From assembly GCF_003946115.1 (NCBI RefSeq), contig NZ_RHOH01000004.1, positions 1 through 64,000 on the forward strand: a stretch of 64,000 bases of DNA, read 5' to 3'. Below the pieces are notes generated by a model. It was not told the origin of the DNA, searched no databases, and saw only the letters and a list, made by a program, of their open reading frames with translations. Both the position numbers and the translations under genes were made by a program. Position 1 is the first letter of the stretch. Every line of letters begins with the position of its first letter. This document shows, piece by piece, positions 36,197 through 50,607 of the stretch. Origin of the DNA: Lacticaseibacillus daqingensis. Its GTDB lineage: Bacteria > Bacillota > Bacilli > Lactobacillales > Lactobacillaceae.

Positions 36197-36670
36197 TTAG
36201 AACTCGATCGCAAGGCGTGCGTTCGCAATGCCTGCGCGCTCGAATGTCAATGTTTTGCGCCGCGCCTTGTCCTTGACCTCAAGCGTCAGGGTGTCGGCGT
36301 CAAGGGCTTTGAGAAAGCCTTCGAAGACCTTCTGACCGGCCTGCTTTTTGAACAGCGAGATGTGAATATACTCGCCCAGCGCGTTTTCAAAGTCACGCTG
36401 ATTCTTCAGCGGCCGCTCCGCCCCCGGACTGGAGACTTCCAAGAAGTAGGCCTGCGGGATCGGATCTGGTGACATCGCGTCCAGCTTTTCGGATAAGGCC
36501 TCGCTGACCAGCACACACTCATTCAGCGTGATGCCCCCGGGCTTATCGATGTAGACGCGTAGATACCAGCTGCCGCCCTCCTTGACGAACTCGATATCGG
36601 CGAGCTCGAAGTGGTGCGTTTCCAGGATCGGATCAACAATCGTTTTGACTGTGTCGACAACCGTACTCAA
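36197..36670 (-). CDS. rimP: Ribosome maturation factor RimP
   Basis: A 157-residue factor for 30S assembly, with the conserved core [20 protein letters not shown] and [13 protein letters not shown]. The TTG at 36670 is chosen since GGGGGG lies 6 bases upstream and homologs begin just before VVDTVKTIV; an upstream in-frame ATG would add a non-homologous 32 residues running through the leader. It is the first gene of the nusA operon. Confidence 0.94.
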   Translation of the reverse strand: MSTVVDTVKTIVDPILETHHFELADIEFVKEGGSWYLRVYIDKPGGITLNECVLVSEALSEKLDAMSPDPIPQAYFLEVSSPGAERPLKNQRDFENALGEYIHISLFKKQAGQKVFEGFLKALDADTLTLEVKDKARRKTLTFERAGIANARLAIEF

Positions 36671-36740
36671 ACCATTCCCCCCTTTAATGCCTCCCGTGTT
36701 GGAGACGAAGTGATGACAGCTTTCAATCTGTGGGTTCCAA

Positions 36741-36768
36741 TAAAAAGAGTGAGCATTTCTGCTCACTC
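36741..36768 (-). terminator. polC terminator
   Basis: Minus-strand GAGTGAGCA/TGCTCACTC perfect 9-base hairpin with TTTTTATT, between polC and the rimP operon. Confidence 0.88.
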
Positions 36769-36848
36769 CCTTCCACCGATTTATTTACTACTAATAATCT
36801 AGCACAAATTCAACCATCACGCAACTATCGGCGCACTTTTTGTTGCGC

Positions 36849-39800
36849 TTAGAACATACTGTCAAACAGGGATAGCTGGTTCTCGTCCGGCAGTGTGTCC
36901 AGCACGTGGTTTTCGGTCATGTAATCGATCAGGGTCTTGGACACTTTCCCACGGGTGGCGAGGTCTTCCTTGGAGAGGAATGGCCGCTCCTCACGCGCGG
37001 AGATGATCTGCTTGGCCACGTTATCGCCCAATCCAGGCACCGCACGGAACGGCGCGAGCAGCGTGTGGTCGTCGACGATGGTGAAGTCGTGGGAATCGGA
37101 GTGCTCGATGTCGACCATCTTGATCTTGAACCCACGTTCCAGGCATTCGTTGGCGATTTCCAGAATCGTCAGCAGACTCTTTTCCTTGGCCGAGGCATCG
37201 TTACCTTGGTCCGTGATGGCCTTCATCGCGGCCTTCACTGCGTCCTTGCCGTGGCTCATCGCCACGAGGTCGAAGTCTTCGGCGCGCACGGAGAAGTACG
37301 CGGCGTAGTACACCAGCGGCAGGTAGACCTTGAACCAAGCGATGCGCAGGCCCATCAGGTCATACGCGGCCGCGTGGGCTTTGGGGAACATGTACTTGAT
37401 CTTCAGGCAGGAGTCGATGTACCAGTCCGGAACGTTCTCGTTGTCGCGCATGGCCTGCTGCCAATCGTCGGGGATCCCGCGCCCCTTACGCACGTGCTCC
37501 ATGATGTTGAAGGCCATGGACTCGTCCATCCCCCAGTGAATCAAGTCCATCATGATGTTATCACGACAGCCGATCACTTCCTTGATAGTGACGACGCCTT
37601 GCGAGATCAGCTCCTCGGCGTTGCCCAGCCACACATCCGTACCGTGTGAGAGCCCAGAGATCTGCAGCAGCTCAGAGAACTTCGCCGGGTGCGTCTCCTC
37701 CAGCATCCCCCGCACAAACCGCGTCCCGAACTCCGGCACGCCCAGCGTCCCGGTTTTGGAGTTGATCTGCTCAGGGGTCACCCCGAGGATGTCGGGGCTA
37801 GAAAACAGCGACATTACACCGGGGTCGTCCATCGGAATGCTCTTTGGGTCGATGCCTGACAGGTCTTGCAGCATGCGGATCATGGTCGGATCATCATGCC
37901 CCAGCACATCCATCTTCAGGATATTGTCGTGAATGGAGTGGAAATCAAAGTGAGTGGTCATCCACGCCGCGTTTTGATCATCGGCCGGGTACTGAATCGG
38001 CGAAAAGTCATAGATGTCCTTGTCGGCCGGCACGATCAGGATCCCCGCGGGGTGTTGCCCGGTGGTGCGCTTGACCCCGGTCGCGCCCTTGGCCAACCGA
38101 TCGATTTCGGCGTCGCGGATCATTTGGCCGGTGTCGCGCTCGTAGGCCTTGACGTAACCGTAGGCTGTTTTGTCCGCCACGGTGCCGATGGTGCCGGCGC
38201 GAAAGGCATGATCCTCCCCGAACAGCACCTTGATGTAGTTATGCGCTACGGGCTGGTAGTCCCCCGAGAAGTTCAGATCGATATCGGGGACCTTGTCGCC
38301 GTGGAAGCCCAGGAAGGTTTCAAACGGAATGTCCTGGCCGTCCTTGGCCATGTCGGTGCCGCAGTCCGGGCACGCCTTATCGGGCAGGTCAAAGCCGGAC
38401 CCGTACTCCCCCTTCGTGAAGAACTCAGCGTGCTGACACTGCGGGCAGCGGTAGTGCGGCGGCAACGGATTGATCTCCGTGATACCGGACATCGTGGCGG
38501 CCAGGCTGGAGCCGACCGACCCCCGCGAGCCAACCAGGTAGCCGTCCTTGTTGGACTTCAGCACCAGCTGCTGGGCGATGTTGTAGATCACGGAGAACCC
38601 GTTGCCGATGATGCTCTTCATTTCCTTGTCGAGCCGCTTGGCCACGATTTCCGGCAGCGGGTCCCCGTACAGCTTGTGGGCCTGTGTCATCACATCGTGG
38701 GTCAGATTCTCTTCCACCCCGGGGATCTCCGGCGTGTACAGCTTGGTCTTGACCGGCGTGATGTCACCGTCGATCCAGTCGGCTACGGTGTGGGTGTTGG
38801 CCACCACCACCTGGTGCGCGAGATCCGCACCCAGCCAGTCGAAGTCGGCCAGCATCTCCTGCGTCGAGCGGAAGTGCACATCCGGCAGGCTGTGGCGGTT
38901 CAGCGGGTTGGCGCCCCCTTGGCTGTGGATCAGGATCTTGCGGTAGATCGCATCGGTTTTGTCAAGGTAATGCGCATCCCCGGTGGCCACCACCGGCTTG
39001 TTCTGCTCGGTGCCGATCTGAATGATTTTTTGAATGATGTCCTTAAGGTGCGCCTCTCCTTGAATCAGCTCGGCTTCACGTAGCGGCAGGTAGTTGGCCA
39101 TCGGCTGCACTTCCAGGTAATCGTAAAACGCGGCCTTTTCGGCAGCCTCGGCGTAGCCCTTTTGCATCATCGCGGTAAAGACTTCCCCGCTGGCACAGCC
39201 CGAGCCCACCACCAGCCCGTCGCGCAGCTTCTGCAGGCGACTGCGTGGCACGCGCGGCATCCGGTAGTAGGTCTCAACGTTGCTCATCGACACGAGCTTG
39301 AACAGGTTCTTCAGCCCGGCCTGAGTCTTAGCCAAAATCACCGCGTGGGTCGGGCGGCTCTGCTTCCAGGCGTCCCCGCTGCCGATACGGTCGTTCAGCT
39401 GGTCAAGGCGCGTCATTTGGTACTTGGTGGCGGCCTCTTTCTCCAGCGCATACATCAGATAGCCGGTGGCCTCCGCATCGGCGTTGGCCCGGTGATGGTG
39501 CTCCAGCGAAATTTTGTACGCCTTAGTTAGGGTGTCGAGCTTGTGGTTCTTGCGCTCCGGGTGCAGCATCCGTGATAGTTCCAGCGTGTCAATGACCGGG
39601 TTTTGAATCTTAGCCTCATTCAGGCGCTGGTAGGCCGCGTTCAGGAACCCGACGTCAAAGGTCACATTGTGCCCGCACATGATCGCGTCGGCACAGAAAT
39701 CCCGAAACAGGTGCAGCACCTCGGTTTCGGACTTCGAGCCGCGCACCATGTCGTCGGTGATGTGGGTCAGGTTGATGGTGGTTTCGGACAGCGCAAACCC

Positions 39801-41189
39801 CGGGTCGATCAGCTCCTCGAATTCCCCGATCACCTTGCCGTCCTGCATCTTCACGGCGGCCAGTTCGATGATCTTATCGTACACGGCAGAGAGCCCGGTG
39901 GTTTCAATGTCAAACACGACGTAGGTATCGCTGGCCAAGTCACGCGGGGCATCCGCGTTGTAGGCCACCGGCGTGCCGTCGTCCACCAGGTTGACCTCGA
40001 CGCCGTAGATCATTTTCATCTCGGCCTTGCCAGCCGCGGTGTGCGCTTCCGGGAACGCCTGCAGCCCGGCATGGTCGGTGACCGCAATGGCAGTGTGCCC
40101 CCAGCTCTTGGCCCGCTTCACGTAGCTGCTAATGCTGGTCATGCCATCCATCGTGCTCATGTTCGTGTGTAGGTGTAGCTCAATGCGCTTGTCACCGACC
40201 ACCTCATCTTTAGGGGCGGCGTGTTTGACTTCCTGCACATCCTGCGCGTTGACCGTCAGCTCGCGCGAGTAGTTATCCTCTTGGACGGAACCGCGAATGC
40301 GCAGCCACATGCCCTGTTCGATACGGCCGAACGCCGCCTCATCCTCGGGACCGTTGCTGAATTTTTTGACCAGAAAACTGGACGTGTAATCGGTCACCTT
40401 CAGCATCAGCAGCGAGCGCTTGGAGCGCAGCTGGCGAACCTCGACGTCAAACACGTAGCCTTCGATCAAGACGGACCGTTCTTCCTGCGTGATGGTGATC
40501 ATCTGCGCTGGCGTGTCGTCTTTCTTCAGGCCGCGCCCGAGCTGGACTGGGCCGCTGGCGGCGTTCGGGTCGCTGGCCGCCTGCTGCTCGCGGGCCTGCA
40601 CCACGGTGGCTGCGCGCTTGGCGAGTGCGGCCGCTTCCTGCGCTTTTTGCGCCTGAAAGGCCGCCATCTTCGCCTCAGTTTCACGGCTGTCCACGATGGC
40701 GTTGAGGCGTAGCCCACCGAAGCCAAGCTGCTGGTAAGTTTCCTCCAGCTTGCCCAGCCCCTGGTTCACAAGGAACTCGCGCACCGGCTCGTTTTCCGCC
40801 GTCAGCGTCACCCGGCCATCGGTCAGCTGGGGCGTCTGTTTGGCGCACTGCTCCTGCACGATGCCAGACGTGATGGCGGCATGGGCACACACATACGGCC
40901 AGTACGCGGCCAGCAGGTCTTGTGTGATCTCCGGCTGCGTGGCCTTGATGCGCAACGCGGTGGTCGCAATGCCCTTGAAGGCCGCGGTGAGGTGCGCCTC
41001 CAGCTGCGTGAACACCGCGTATGGCAGAATGTCTGCCGTGCCGATGGTGAACTCGTAGCGCGCGCTTTTGCTGTGGATCACCACGGCTTCCACTTCGGCG
41101 GTGGCAAAGCCCGGGTAGTTCGCAATGTCTGGTGGTAATTGGATCTGCTCGCAAAGCTTGGCGAACATGGCTTGTTTGGATAACGCCAA
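36849..41189 (-). CDS. polC: DNA polymerase III PolC, alpha subunit
   Basis: A 1446-residue replicative polymerase of low-GC Gram-positives. In order: an N-terminal domain, an OB fold (about 230-315), a PHP domain ([11 protein letters not shown] near 345) split by the inserted DEDD proofreading exonuclease (FDIETTGL near 425), and the polymerase with CPDCG zinc cysteines and the catalytic [13 protein letters not shown] (near 970). The TTG at 41189 follows GGGAG by 8 bases; a GTG three codons earlier overlaps the ribosome site. It has its own promoter and terminator. Confidence 0.98.
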   Translation of the reverse strand: MALSKQAMFAKLCEQIQLPPDIANYPGFATAEVEAVVIHSKSARYEFTIGTADILPYAVFTQLEAHLTAAFKGIATTALRIKATQPEITQDLLAAYWPYVCAHAAITSGIVQEQCAKQTPQLTDGRVTLTAENEPVREFLVNQGLGKLEETYQQLGFGGLRLNAIVDSRETEAKMAAFQAQKAQEAAALAKRAATVVQAREQQAASDPNAASGPVQLGRGLKKDDTPAQMITITQEERSVLIEGYVFDVEVRQLRSKRSLLMLKVTDYTSSFLVKKFSNGPEDEAAFGRIEQGMWLRIRGSVQEDNYSRELTVNAQDVQEVKHAAPKDEVVGDKRIELHLHTNMSTMDGMTSISSYVKRAKSWGHTAIAVTDHAGLQAFPEAHTAAGKAEMKMIYGVEVNLVDDGTPVAYNADAPRDLASDTYVVFDIETTGLSAVYDKIIELAAVKMQDGKVIGEFEELIDPGFALSETTINLTHITDDMVRGSKSETEVLHLFRDFCADAIMCGHNVTFDVGFLNAAYQRLNEAKIQNPVIDTLELSRMLHPERKNHKLDTLTKAYKISLEHHHRANADAEATGYLMYALEKEAATKYQMTRLDQLNDRIGSGDAWKQSRPTHAVILAKTQAGLKNLFKLVSMSNVETYYRMPRVPRSRLQKLRDGLVVGSGCASGEVFTAMMQKGYAEAAEKAAFYDYLEVQPMANYLPLREAELIQGEAHLKDIIQKIIQIGTEQNKPVVATGDAHYLDKTDAIYRKILIHSQGGANPLNRHSLPDVHFRSTQEMLADFDWLGADLAHQVVVANTHTVADWIDGDITPVKTKLYTPEIPGVEENLTHDVMTQAHKLYGDPLPEIVAKRLDKEMKSIIGNGFSVIYNIAQQLVLKSNKDGYLVGSRGSVGSSLAATMSGITEINPLPPHYRCPQCQHAEFFTKGEYGSGFDLPDKACPDCGTDMAKDGQDIPFETFLGFHGDKVPDIDLNFSGDYQPVAHNYIKVLFGEDHAFRAGTIGTVADKTAYGYVKAYERDTGQMIRDAEIDRLAKGATGVKRTTGQHPAGILIVPADKDIYDFSPIQYPADDQNAAWMTTHFDFHSIHDNILKMDVLGHDDPTMIRMLQDLSGIDPKSIPMDDPGVMSLFSSPDILGVTPEQINSKTGTLGVPEFGTRFVRGMLEETHPAKFSELLQISGLSHGTDVWLGNAEELISQGVVTIKEVIGCRDNIMMDLIHWGMDESMAFNIMEHVRKGRGIPDDWQQAMRDNENVPDWYIDSCLKIKYMFPKAHAAAYDLMGLRIAWFKVYLPLVYYAAYFSVRAEDFDLVAMSHGKDAVKAAMKAITDQGNDASAKEKSLLTILEIANECLERGFKIKMVDIEHSDSHDFTIVDDHTLLAPFRAVPGLGDNVAKQIISAREERPFLSKEDLATRGKVSKTLIDYMTENHVLDTLPDENQLSLFDSMF

Positions 41190-41220
41190 AACGCACACTC
41201 CCTTAATTTGTCATAGCCCA

Positions 41221-41249
41221 ATCGTAACCCACGCCTGCCGGTTCGGCAA
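41221..41249 (-). promoter_or_regulatory. polC promoter
   Basis: Minus-strand -35 TTGCCG (41244-41249), 17-base spacer, -10 TACGAT (41221-41226), about 30 bases before the start codon. Confidence 0.5.
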
Positions 41250-41276
41250 GCGGGGGCCGCCAGTGGGGCTGGAACC

Positions 41277-41301
41277 AAAAAATCCACCCGCATGCGGATG
41301 G
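41277..41301 (-). terminator. proS terminator
   Basis: Minus-strand CCATCCGC/GCGGGTGG hairpin followed by TTTTTT, ending the uppS-cdsA-rseP-proS unit. Confidence 0.8.
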
Positions 41302-41319
41302 ACTGGCTTTAAGATCTTC

Positions 41320-44305
<2,986 letters not shown>

Positions 44306-44324
44306 AGGTTGCCCTCCTTAGGAT

Positions 44325-45113
44325 TCAGACGATACCAAACAGGTGAAGCATTGGCAGGACCAACAGCAGGCTGTCAAAGCGATCCAGGATGCCACCGTGA
44401 CCCGGCAGGATTTTGCCGGAATCCTTCACGCCGTAGTAGCGCTTCAGGGCGGATTCGACAAGATCCCCTAGCGATCCCACAATGCTCAGCACCAAGGCGA
44501 TGCCCATCATCGGCCAAAAGCCGTAGAACTGCGGGAAAAACTGCAGGTAGATGGCGGCAAACACCAGTGCCCAGAGGTTGCCGCCCAGCGACCCTTCCCA
44601 GGTCTTGTTGGGGCTGATGGCTGGCCACAGCTTGTGCCGCCCAAACGCACGGCCCATAATGTACGCGCCCGAGTCCGTCAGCCACACGACCAACAGCGCG
44701 AACATCAGCGTGTCGAGCCCCGCATCATTGCGAACGGTGATCAGGTTGTGGAAGCCGGTGCCGATGTAAAACAGCGACAGGGTCGCGATGCCGACATCAT
44801 CATACGTTGTCTTGTTCTTGCTGGCCACGGTATGTAATAAAAGCAGCACCACCACAACGTAGATCAGGTCTAAGCGCGTGATGAAGTGGGGCAGCCAGTC
44901 GAACAGGCGGTCCGGCAGTGTCACGATCAAAACGCCGAGACTTGCGATCAAAAAGTCCACCGACATGATAATGCGCTTGCGCATGATAAAAATTTCGGAC
45001 ATGGCAACGACCGCCAGCAGTGCCGCGGCGACCTCGAGCCACACGCCACCCAGGTACAGAATCGGGATGAAGATGGCCAGCGCCACCACTGCGGTAATGA
45101 CACGTTGTTTCAT
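44325..45113 (-). CDS. cdsA: Phosphatidate cytidylyltransferase
   Basis: A 262-residue multi-pass membrane enzyme making CDP-diacylglycerol for phospholipid synthesis. The signature lies in the C-terminal third: WLTDSGAYIMGRAFGRHKLW, then SPNKTWEGSLGG, and GSLGDLVESALKRYYGVKDSG. The ATG at 45113 is chosen for its GAGGAGG site; an upstream frame into uppS is spurious. It follows uppS by 17 bases. Confidence 0.96.
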   Translation of the reverse strand: MKQRVITAVVALAIFIPILYLGGVWLEVAAALLAVVAMSEIFIMRKRIIMSVDFLIASLGVLIVTLPDRLFDWLPHFITRLDLIYVVVVLLLLHTVASKNKTTYDDVGIATLSLFYIGTGFHNLITVRNDAGLDTLMFALLVVWLTDSGAYIMGRAFGRHKLWPAISPNKTWEGSLGGNLWALVFAAIYLQFFPQFYGFWPMMGIALVLSIVGSLGDLVESALKRYYGVKDSGKILPGHGGILDRFDSLLLVLPMLHLFGIV

Positions 45114-45130
45114 AGAATCCTCCTCAAAAA

Positions 45131-45880
45131 CTAGTGCAACCCGCCGAAGCGGCGGTCGCGGCTTTGATATTGAGCAATGGCGGCCGTTAAGACAGCCGGG
45201 GTAAAGTCCGGCCACAGCACTGGCGTGAACACCATCTCGCTGTACGCCAGCTGCCACAGCAGGAAGTTCGAGATGCGCTCCTCCCCGCTGGTGCGAATCA
45301 GCAGATCCGGATCGGCCAGCGGACCAAGCGGGGCTGTCATCAGGTGCGCGGCAATCGTGTCATCGCTGATGGCCGCAGGGTCCAACGTCCCCGCCTGCAC
45401 GGCACGCGCAATCGCCTGAGTCGCCAACCGCAACTCATCGCGGCCCCCGTAATTCAGCGCGAAGTTCAGGATCATTCCTGTATTCTTAGCGGTGTCGGCC
45501 ATCGCGGCCTGCGCCGCCTGCCGCGTTTTGGCCGGCAGCGCCTCAAGCTCGCCCATCACCTGCACCCGCACATTCTCCGCGATCAGCTCCGGCATGAACA
45601 CGCCGAAAAAATCGACCGGCAGGCTCATGAGGTAGTTGACCTCGGAGTCCGGTCGCTTCCAGTTCTCGGTGGAAAAGGCGTACAGCGTGAGCGCCTTGAT
45701 ACCCATGCGACTGGCCGCCTTGGTGATGGTCTTAACGTTCTCCATCCCCTGCTTGTGCCCGGCGATGCGAGGCAAAAAGCGCTTCTTCGCCCACCGGCCG
45801 TTCCCGTCCATAATGATGGCGACATGCGCGGGGATGCGCGCGGGGTCCAATTGCGGCGTGACTTCTTTATCCGTGAACAC
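45131..45880 (-). CDS. uppS: Undecaprenyl pyrophosphate synthase
   Basis: A 249-residue cis-prenyltransferase that makes the C55 lipid carrier for peptidoglycan. The pyrophosphate-binding motif IIMDGNGRWAK is at about residues 22-33; LTLYAFSTENW and LNYGGRDEL are the other family motifs. It starts with GTG at 45880, with AAGGAGG 7 bases upstream. It has a promoter in front and is separated from frr by a terminator, so it heads the cdsA-rseP-proS unit. Confidence 0.97.
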   Translation of the reverse strand: MFTDKEVTPQLDPARIPAHVAIIMDGNGRWAKKRFLPRIAGHKQGMENVKTITKAASRMGIKALTLYAFSTENWKRPDSEVNYLMSLPVDFFGVFMPELIAENVRVQVMGELEALPAKTRQAAQAAMADTAKNTGMILNFALNYGGRDELRLATQAIARAVQAGTLDPAAISDDTIAAHLMTAPLGPLADPDLLIRTSGEERISNFLLWQLAYSEMVFTPVLWPDFTPAVLTAAIAQYQSRDRRFGGLH

Positions 45881-45929
45881 GCAGGTTCCTCCTTGCGGCG
45901 CGTAGGGCGCACCAAACTCATTCTAGACG

Positions 45930-45958
45930 ATTGTATCAAACCTTGCCCCTTGCAACAA
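45930..45958 (-). promoter_or_regulatory. uppS operon promoter
   Basis: Minus-strand -35 TTGTTG (45953-45958), 17-base spacer, -10 TACAAT (45930-45935). Confidence 0.6.
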
Positions 45959-46018
45959 CACAAGGCGCCAGTGGCCAGCGGGTCAGCACCGCGTTCTTAA
46001 CGAATCCTTTGCGAACAC

Positions 46019-46044
46019 AAAAAGAGACGCACACGGCGTCCCTT
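46019..46044 (-). terminator. frr terminator
   Basis: Minus-strand GGGACGC/GCGTCTC hairpin with TTTTTG. Confidence 0.75.
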
Positions 46045-46059
46045 ATCGGTGAGGCGTGA

Positions 46060-46617
46060 TCAGCCTTCCTTGATTTCTTTTTCTTTGTCCGCAGCGATGG
46101 CGTCGATGCGCTTGGTCGCGTCATCGGTGATCTTCTGCACGTCTTTTTCCGCGCGGTGCAGGTCGTCTTCGGTGATCTCGGACGCCTTTTCCTGCTTCTT
46201 GAGCTTGTCGAGCGCGTCGCGGCGAATGTTGCGCACCGCGATCTTCGCCTCCTCGGCGTACTTGCCGACTTCCTTGGCGATCTCCTGCCGGCGTTCCCCG
46301 GTCAGTTGCGGGATCACCAGGCGGATCGCGTTGCCATCGTTGGCCGGGTTGATGCCGAGGTCCGACATGTTCAGCGCGGCTTCAATGTTCTTGAGCGCCG
46401 TTTTGTCGTAAGGCGTGATCATCAGAACGCGTGGTTCCGGAATGGTGATCGCGGCCATCTGGTTGAGCGGCGTTGGGGCGCCGTAATATTCCACCTCAAT
46501 GCGGTTCAACAGGCTTGCGTTCGCGCGGCCGGCGCGAATGTTGCCGAGTTCGCGGGCCAAGGCCTCTTCGGACTTGCCCATCTGCGTCTTTGCTGCTTCA
46601 ATCGTCGCGTTTGCCAT
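46060..46617 (-). CDS. frr: Ribosome recycling factor
   Basis: A 185-residue RRF that dissociates post-termination ribosomes with EF-G. Family motifs include [20 protein letters not shown] near 20-40, [21 protein letters not shown], and the C-terminal coiled-coil [14 protein letters not shown]. It lies two bases after pyrH and is co-transcribed with it. Confidence 0.98.
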   Translation of the reverse strand: MANATIEAAKTQMGKSEEALARELGNIRAGRANASLLNRIEVEYYGAPTPLNQMAAITIPEPRVLMITPYDKTALKNIEAALNMSDLGINPANDGNAIRLVIPQLTGERRQEIAKEVGKYAEEAKIAVRNIRRDALDKLKKQEKASEITEDDLHRAEKDVQKITDDATKRIDAIAADKEKEIKEG

Positions 46618-46619
46618 GA

Positions 46620-47336
46620 CTATTTCCCCTTAATGGTCGTCCCGATGTGTTCACCTTCAACGACCCGCTTGATGTTGTCTGGTTCATTCAAATTAAATAC
46701 GACTAACGGAATATCGTTATCCATGGACAGCGTGCTTGCGGTGGAGTCCATCACGTGCAGGCCTTTGTTGATGATGTCCAAGTGGCTGAGCTCGGTGAAC
46801 TTGACCGCGGTCTTGTCCTTGTTCGGATCCGCAGAGTACACGCCGTCAACCCCGTTTTTGGCCATCAGGATGACATCGGCGTTGATTTCCGCCGCCCGCA
46901 GCGCACTGGTCGTATCCGTGCTGAAGTACGGATTCCCGGTGCCCCCGGCAAAAATCACAACGCGTCCTTTTTCAAGGTGACGGACGGCTTTGCGGCGGAT
47001 GTACGGTTCAGCGATCTGCCGCATCTCGATGGAGGTCTGCACGCGCGTCGGCACGCCCAGGCTTTCAAGGTTATCCTGCAGCGCAAGGCCGTTCATGACC
47101 GTGGCCAGCATGCCCATGTAGTCCGCCTGCGCGCGCTCCATGCCCATCTCGGCCCCGGTTTCCCCACGCCAGATATTGCCGCCGCCGCAGACAATGGCGA
47201 TCTGCACGCCCATGTCGTGGACCGTCTTGATCTGCTCAGCAATCTTCTTGATGACCGGCGGCTTGATGCCAAAGCCTTCTTCGCCGGCGAGGGCCTCCCC
47301 GCTGACTTTGAGTACGATTCGCTTGTATTTGACCAT
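46620..47336 (-). CDS. pyrH: UMP kinase
   Basis: A 238-residue amino-acid-kinase-fold UMP kinase in pyrimidine synthesis. It starts [20 protein letters not shown] and has GGGNIWRG and [16 protein letters not shown]. The ATG at 47336 (GGAAGG 10 bases upstream) is preferred over an in-frame extension that runs into the intergenic region. It is followed by frr. Its upstream neighbour is an unusual acetyltransferase gene in place of the standard direct tsf-pyrH junction; a TG-extended TAAACT hexamer in the 94-base gap may be its own promoter. Confidence 0.97.
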   Translation of the reverse strand: MVKYKRIVLKVSGEALAGEEGFGIKPPVIKKIAEQIKTVHDMGVQIAIVCGGGNIWRGETGAEMGMERAQADYMGMLATVMNGLALQDNLESLGVPTRVQTSIEMRQIAEPYIRRKAVRHLEKGRVVIFAGGTGNPYFSTDTTSALRAAEINADVILMAKNGVDGVYSADPNKDKTAVKFTELSHLDIINKGLHVMDSTASTLSMDNDIPLVVFNLNEPDNIKRVVEGEHIGTTIKGK

Positions 47337-47430
47337 GTTCACGTTTCCTTCCGTTAATTGCTGATAACAGTTTACCATAATCCGAACGGCTAAACGAGTT
47401 GGAATACGCTCGGACAGTGAAGTTCCGCGC

Positions 47431-48150
47431 TCAGTCAAGTGCCTTCGTTGCCACCCACTCGCACCAGCCCAGCTTAAACCCTGCCCGCACGGCCACATTG
47501 AGCGATAGCACATGGGAGAACTGGGTGCCGTACACCGGTGTGATCTGCGGCTCATCCGCCTGGATCCGCGCCGCCAGCAGCTGCACAAGTGCCGCTGCGC
47601 CACCGTGCCCCGCGGCCGCAGCCGTCTGGTGGGCCACGCCAAACTCCCACGTGTCGCGGCCGTTTTGGCTGGCACCACAGGCCGTTTGCAGCTGACCATC
47701 GCGGTACAGCCCCACCCCCAGTCGCGCAGTGTCGTCGTCAGCAAACGCCAGCGGGACGTTGGCTCGCGCCTGCTCGGTTCGGGTCAGCCAACGCACGCCG
47801 GCCAACGTCGGCGCCTTCAGCGGCCCGCGCGGCACCCAAAACGGGCCGGCCAGGCTCAGCGTCAAGCCAAACGGGTGCAGGCATGCCGCCAAGGTGCGCT
47901 GGGTCGCCTGCTCCGCAAACCAAGCGGCATCGGTGTGTGCAAAGTGGTCGGCTAGCGCCTGTGTCACTGCGCTGTTGCTGGCGCGGACGAAGAGCTGGCC
48001 GGCATAGGCGACGATGTCCACCGCCCCCTGGGCCCACCAGCGACTGCCCGCTTGCGGCGGCGCTGTGATGAAGCGATTTTGCTTGGGGTGCACAAACCAG
48101 TCCTGTGGCGCGTTGAAGTCCAAAGCGAATTGTTGCGTTAGGTCTGCCAT
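47431..48150 (-). CDS. GNAT-fold acetyltransferase-like protein
   Basis: A 239-residue protein. The C-terminal third fits the GNAT_acetyltran-type pattern ([20 protein letters not shown] for the acetyl-CoA region, then [20 protein letters not shown]), while the N-terminal half is divergent. Substrate unknown. The ATG at 48150 has GAGGAG at good spacing. It lies between the tsf terminator and pyrH, interrupting the usual tsf-pyrH junction, and is on the same strand. It may be expressed through a weak promoter or by read-through of the tsf terminator. Confidence 0.75.
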   Translation of the reverse strand: MADLTQQFALDFNAPQDWFVHPKQNRFITAPPQAGSRWWAQGAVDIVAYAGQLFVRASNSAVTQALADHFAHTDAAWFAEQATQRTLAACLHPFGLTLSLAGPFWVPRGPLKAPTLAGVRWLTRTEQARANVPLAFADDDTARLGVGLYRDGQLQTACGASQNGRDTWEFGVAHQTAAAAGHGGAAALVQLLAARIQADEPQITPVYGTQFSHVLSLNVAVRAGFKLGWCEWVATKALD

Positions 48151-48190
48151 TTGGTTCTCCTCTGCCGCTCGTTTAACTGCGGCACGTATC

Positions 48191-48216
48191 AAAAAAGCGT
48201 GCCGCAGCACGCTTTT
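48191..48216 (-). terminator. tsf terminator
   Basis: Minus-strand AAGCGTGC/GCACGCTT hairpin with TTTTTT. An alternative GGCACG/CGTGCC pairing exists just beside it. Confidence 0.8.
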
Positions 48217-48225
48217 AGCGAGTCA

Positions 48226-49098
48226 TTACTTGATCTGACCCATCACTTCGTCAACGAAGTTATCTTGCTTCTTTTCGATCCCTTCGCCGACTTCAAACCG
48301 CACGAAGCCCTTGACGGCACCGTTCTTGCTCTTGGCAAATTCTGCCACGGTCATGTCGGAGTCCTTGACGAATTCCTGATCGACCAAAGAGATCTCGGAG
48401 AGCCACTTGTTGACGCGGCCTTCAACGATGCGTGGGACGATCTTCTCCGGCTTGCCTTCGTTGAGGGTCTCTTCGGTGAAGACCGCCTTTTCGTGTTCGA
48501 GGTCCGCAGCCGGCACATCGTCGCGGCTCAAGAACTTCGGGTTGATCGCAGCCACGTGCATCGCGATGTCACGTGCGGCCTCTTCGTCCGCGCCTTCAAC
48601 CGTGACCAAAGCAGCGATCTGGCCGCCGTTGTGCAGGTAGGCGCCAAAGTGGTCGGCATCCGTCTTTTCAACGAGCTGGAAGCGGCGGAAGCTGATCTTT
48701 TCACCGATCACGGCGGTCAGCGCCTTGGCGGCTTCGTCGATGGTCTGGCCGTTCAGGTCCAAGGCCAAAGCAGCGTCTTGGTCAGCTGGCTTGTTGGCCG
48801 CAACTGCCGCCCCAACCTGCTTCACGTAGTCCTTGAACTTGTCGTTGGCCGCCACGTAGTCGGTTTCGGAGTTCACTTCGATGATCGCCGCGGTGTTGCC
48901 GTCGATGGTGATGGCAGCCAGACCTTCAGCAGCCACGTTGCCCGCCTTCTTAGCCGCCTTGGCCAGCCCTTTTTCGCGCAGCACGTCGATGGCCTTGTCC
49001 ATGTCGCCGTCAGCGGCAACCAAAGCCTTCTTCGCGTCCATCATGCCGACCTGAGTGCGGTCGCGTAATTCCTTCACTTGTGCAGCAGTAATAGCCAT
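48226..49098 (-). CDS. tsf: Elongation factor Ts
   Basis: A 290-residue EF-Tu nucleotide exchange factor. The N-terminal motif [20 protein letters not shown] and the core [11 protein letters not shown] are conserved; it is full length. It follows rpsB by 137 bases with a hairpin between them, and ends at a strong terminator. Confidence 0.98.
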   Translation of the reverse strand: MAITAAQVKELRDRTQVGMMDAKKALVAADGDMDKAIDVLREKGLAKAAKKAGNVAAEGLAAITIDGNTAAIIEVNSETDYVAANDKFKDYVKQVGAAVAANKPADQDAALALDLNGQTIDEAAKALTAVIGEKISFRRFQLVEKTDADHFGAYLHNGGQIAALVTVEGADEEAARDIAMHVAAINPKFLSRDDVPAADLEHEKAVFTEETLNEGKPEKIVPRIVEGRVNKWLSEISLVDQEFVKDSDMTVAEFAKSKNGAVKGFVRFEVGEGIEKKQDNFVDEVMGQIK

Positions 49099-49174
49099 TG
49101 TTGTTCCTCCTGTGTGGTTAGTCTCGTACTTTAATTAAACCGAACTCGCGCAAAATGCGCAATGATTTTCACAA

Positions 49175-49221
49175 GAATAGCCGCCGATTGTCTTGCAACA
49201 GTATGCGAAACGATCGGCGGC
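49175..49221 (-). terminator. Hairpin between rpsB and tsf
   Basis: Minus-strand GCCGCCGAT (49213-49221) with ATCGGCGGC (49180-49188), followed by a weak T-run (TATTCTTG). It is probably a partial terminator that sets the rpsB:tsf ratio. Confidence 0.55.
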
Positions 49222-49235
49222 CATTTTATAGCGTA

Positions 49236-50018
49236 TTATTCGGCATCCTGGTTGTCGCCTTCAACGGCTTCAACGATGTCTTCGATGGAGTCAACTTTGG
49301 CGTCGCCAGCAACCTGCTGGTCTTCGCCTTGGTCTTCGCCCTGGTTGCCTTCAACGATCGCATCAGCCATCTTGGCCGTGATCAGACGAACCGCACGGAT
49401 CGCGTCATCGTTAGATGGGATGATCACGTCGATGTCATCTGGGTCGGTGTTCGTGTCGACCATCGCAACGATCGGAATGTTCAGCTTTTGCGCTTCCTGA
49501 ACGGCAATCTTTTCCTTGCGTGGGTCAACGATGAACAGCACGTCTGGGATGCGTGGCATGTCTTCGATCCCGCCGAGGAACTTGGTCAGCTTTTCCTGCT
49601 GCTTCTTGAGCAGGGCAACTTCCTTCTTCGGCAGCTTGTCGAACGTGCCATCTTCGGCCATCTTCTTGATGTCCTTCAGACGCTTGATCCGGGTCTGGAT
49701 GGTGTTCCAGTTGGTCAGCGTGCCACCGAGCCAACGGTGGTTCACGTAGAACTGGCCGGCGCGGGTCGCTTCTTCAGCAATCGCGTCTTGGGCCTGCTTC
49801 TTCGTGCCGACGAACAGGAACACGCCGCCGTCTTGGGCTTCGTCCTTGACGAAGTTGTAGGCGTCGTCGACCATCTTAACGGTCTTTTGCAGGTCGATGA
49901 TGTAGATCCCGTTGCGTTCCGTGAAGATGAATGGCTTCATCTTAGGGTTCCAACGACGGGTTTGGTGACCAAAGTGGACACCGGCTTCAAGCAACTGCTT
50001 CATGCTCAATACAGACAT
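49236..50018 (-). CDS. rpsB: 30S ribosomal protein S2
   Basis: A 260-residue S2. It starts [20 protein letters not shown] and continues with [20 protein letters not shown]. The acidic tail ends [15 protein letters not shown]. The ATG at 50018 follows TTGGAGG at good spacing; the upstream in-frame extension is leader sequence. About 110 bases of leader separate it from its promoter and could hold S2 autoregulatory structure, not verified here. Confidence 0.98.
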   Translation of the reverse strand: MSVLSMKQLLEAGVHFGHQTRRWNPKMKPFIFTERNGIYIIDLQKTVKMVDDAYNFVKDEAQDGGVFLFVGTKKQAQDAIAEEATRAGQFYVNHRWLGGTLTNWNTIQTRIKRLKDIKKMAEDGTFDKLPKKEVALLKKQQEKLTKFLGGIEDMPRIPDVLFIVDPRKEKIAVQEAQKLNIPIVAMVDTNTDPDDIDVIIPSNDDAIRAVRLITAKMADAIVEGNQGEDQGEDQQVAGDAKVDSIEDIVEAVEGDNQDAE

Positions 50019-50135
50019 GTGTAGTCCTCCAATATGGTTTTTTCCTCTTCCGGGGCTCACCTCGCAAGCAGACTGCACAGCAGCACCGCGCCCGCGATCA
50101 CACCGGAATGTGAGTTGTGTTTTCACACTTGGTCA

Positions 50136-50164
50136 ATTATACCGACACGCGCACGAATTGACAA
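50136..50164 (-). promoter_or_regulatory. rpsB promoter
   Basis: Minus-strand -35 TTGTCA (50159-50164), 17-base spacer, -10 TATAAT (50136-50141), giving a leader of about 110 bases. Confidence 0.8.
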
Positions 50165-50334
50165 GCATTTTTCCTTGACTCAGGTTGAGTGACAATGCCC
50201 GGCCGCCGATCCAGCCAATGCCACTGCCGACTCCGGCGGATGGCGTTCAGTGCCGCACGCCCTTCAGCGTGGGGCACGGCACATTGGGTCACGCTGCTGC
50301 GCGGGTTTCACGGTCAGGCCCGGCCCCCAGGGAT

Positions 50335-50607
50335 TTAGCCCTGCCGCCAGTCCACGTCATGCGCGCGCAGGAAGGCCTCCTTGGCCGCGCGCGATTGGTG
50401 TTTGAAGTGCCACTCGGCCGACAGTGCATCATGTTTTTCGGCAAAGGCCTCGGCAAAAAGCAGCCGCACCGGGCGGCGGGCGGCGGTGTACTTCGCGCCC
50501 TTGCCGGCGTTATGGGTGGCCACGCGCTGGCCGACATCATCGGTGAACCCGCCGTAAAAGGTGCCATCCGCACACAGTAGCACATAAAAATAGTAGGGTT
50601 TAGCCAT
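50335..50607 (-). CDS. GIY-YIG domain protein (UPF0213/YazA-like)
   Basis: A 90-residue single-domain GIY-YIG protein of the YazA/YhbQ type ([20 protein letters not shown], then [19 protein letters not shown]). The nuclease fold is related to UvrC; some members act on DNA ends, but the cellular role of this subfamily is unclear. The ATG at 50607 overlaps the end of trmN6 by 8 bases, indicating translational coupling. This trmN6-yazA pairing is common in Firmicutes. Confidence 0.88.
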   Translation of the reverse strand: MAKPYYFYVLLCADGTFYGGFTDDVGQRVATHNAGKGAKYTAARRPVRLLFAEAFAEKHDALSAEWHFKHQSRAAKEAFLRAHDVDWRQG

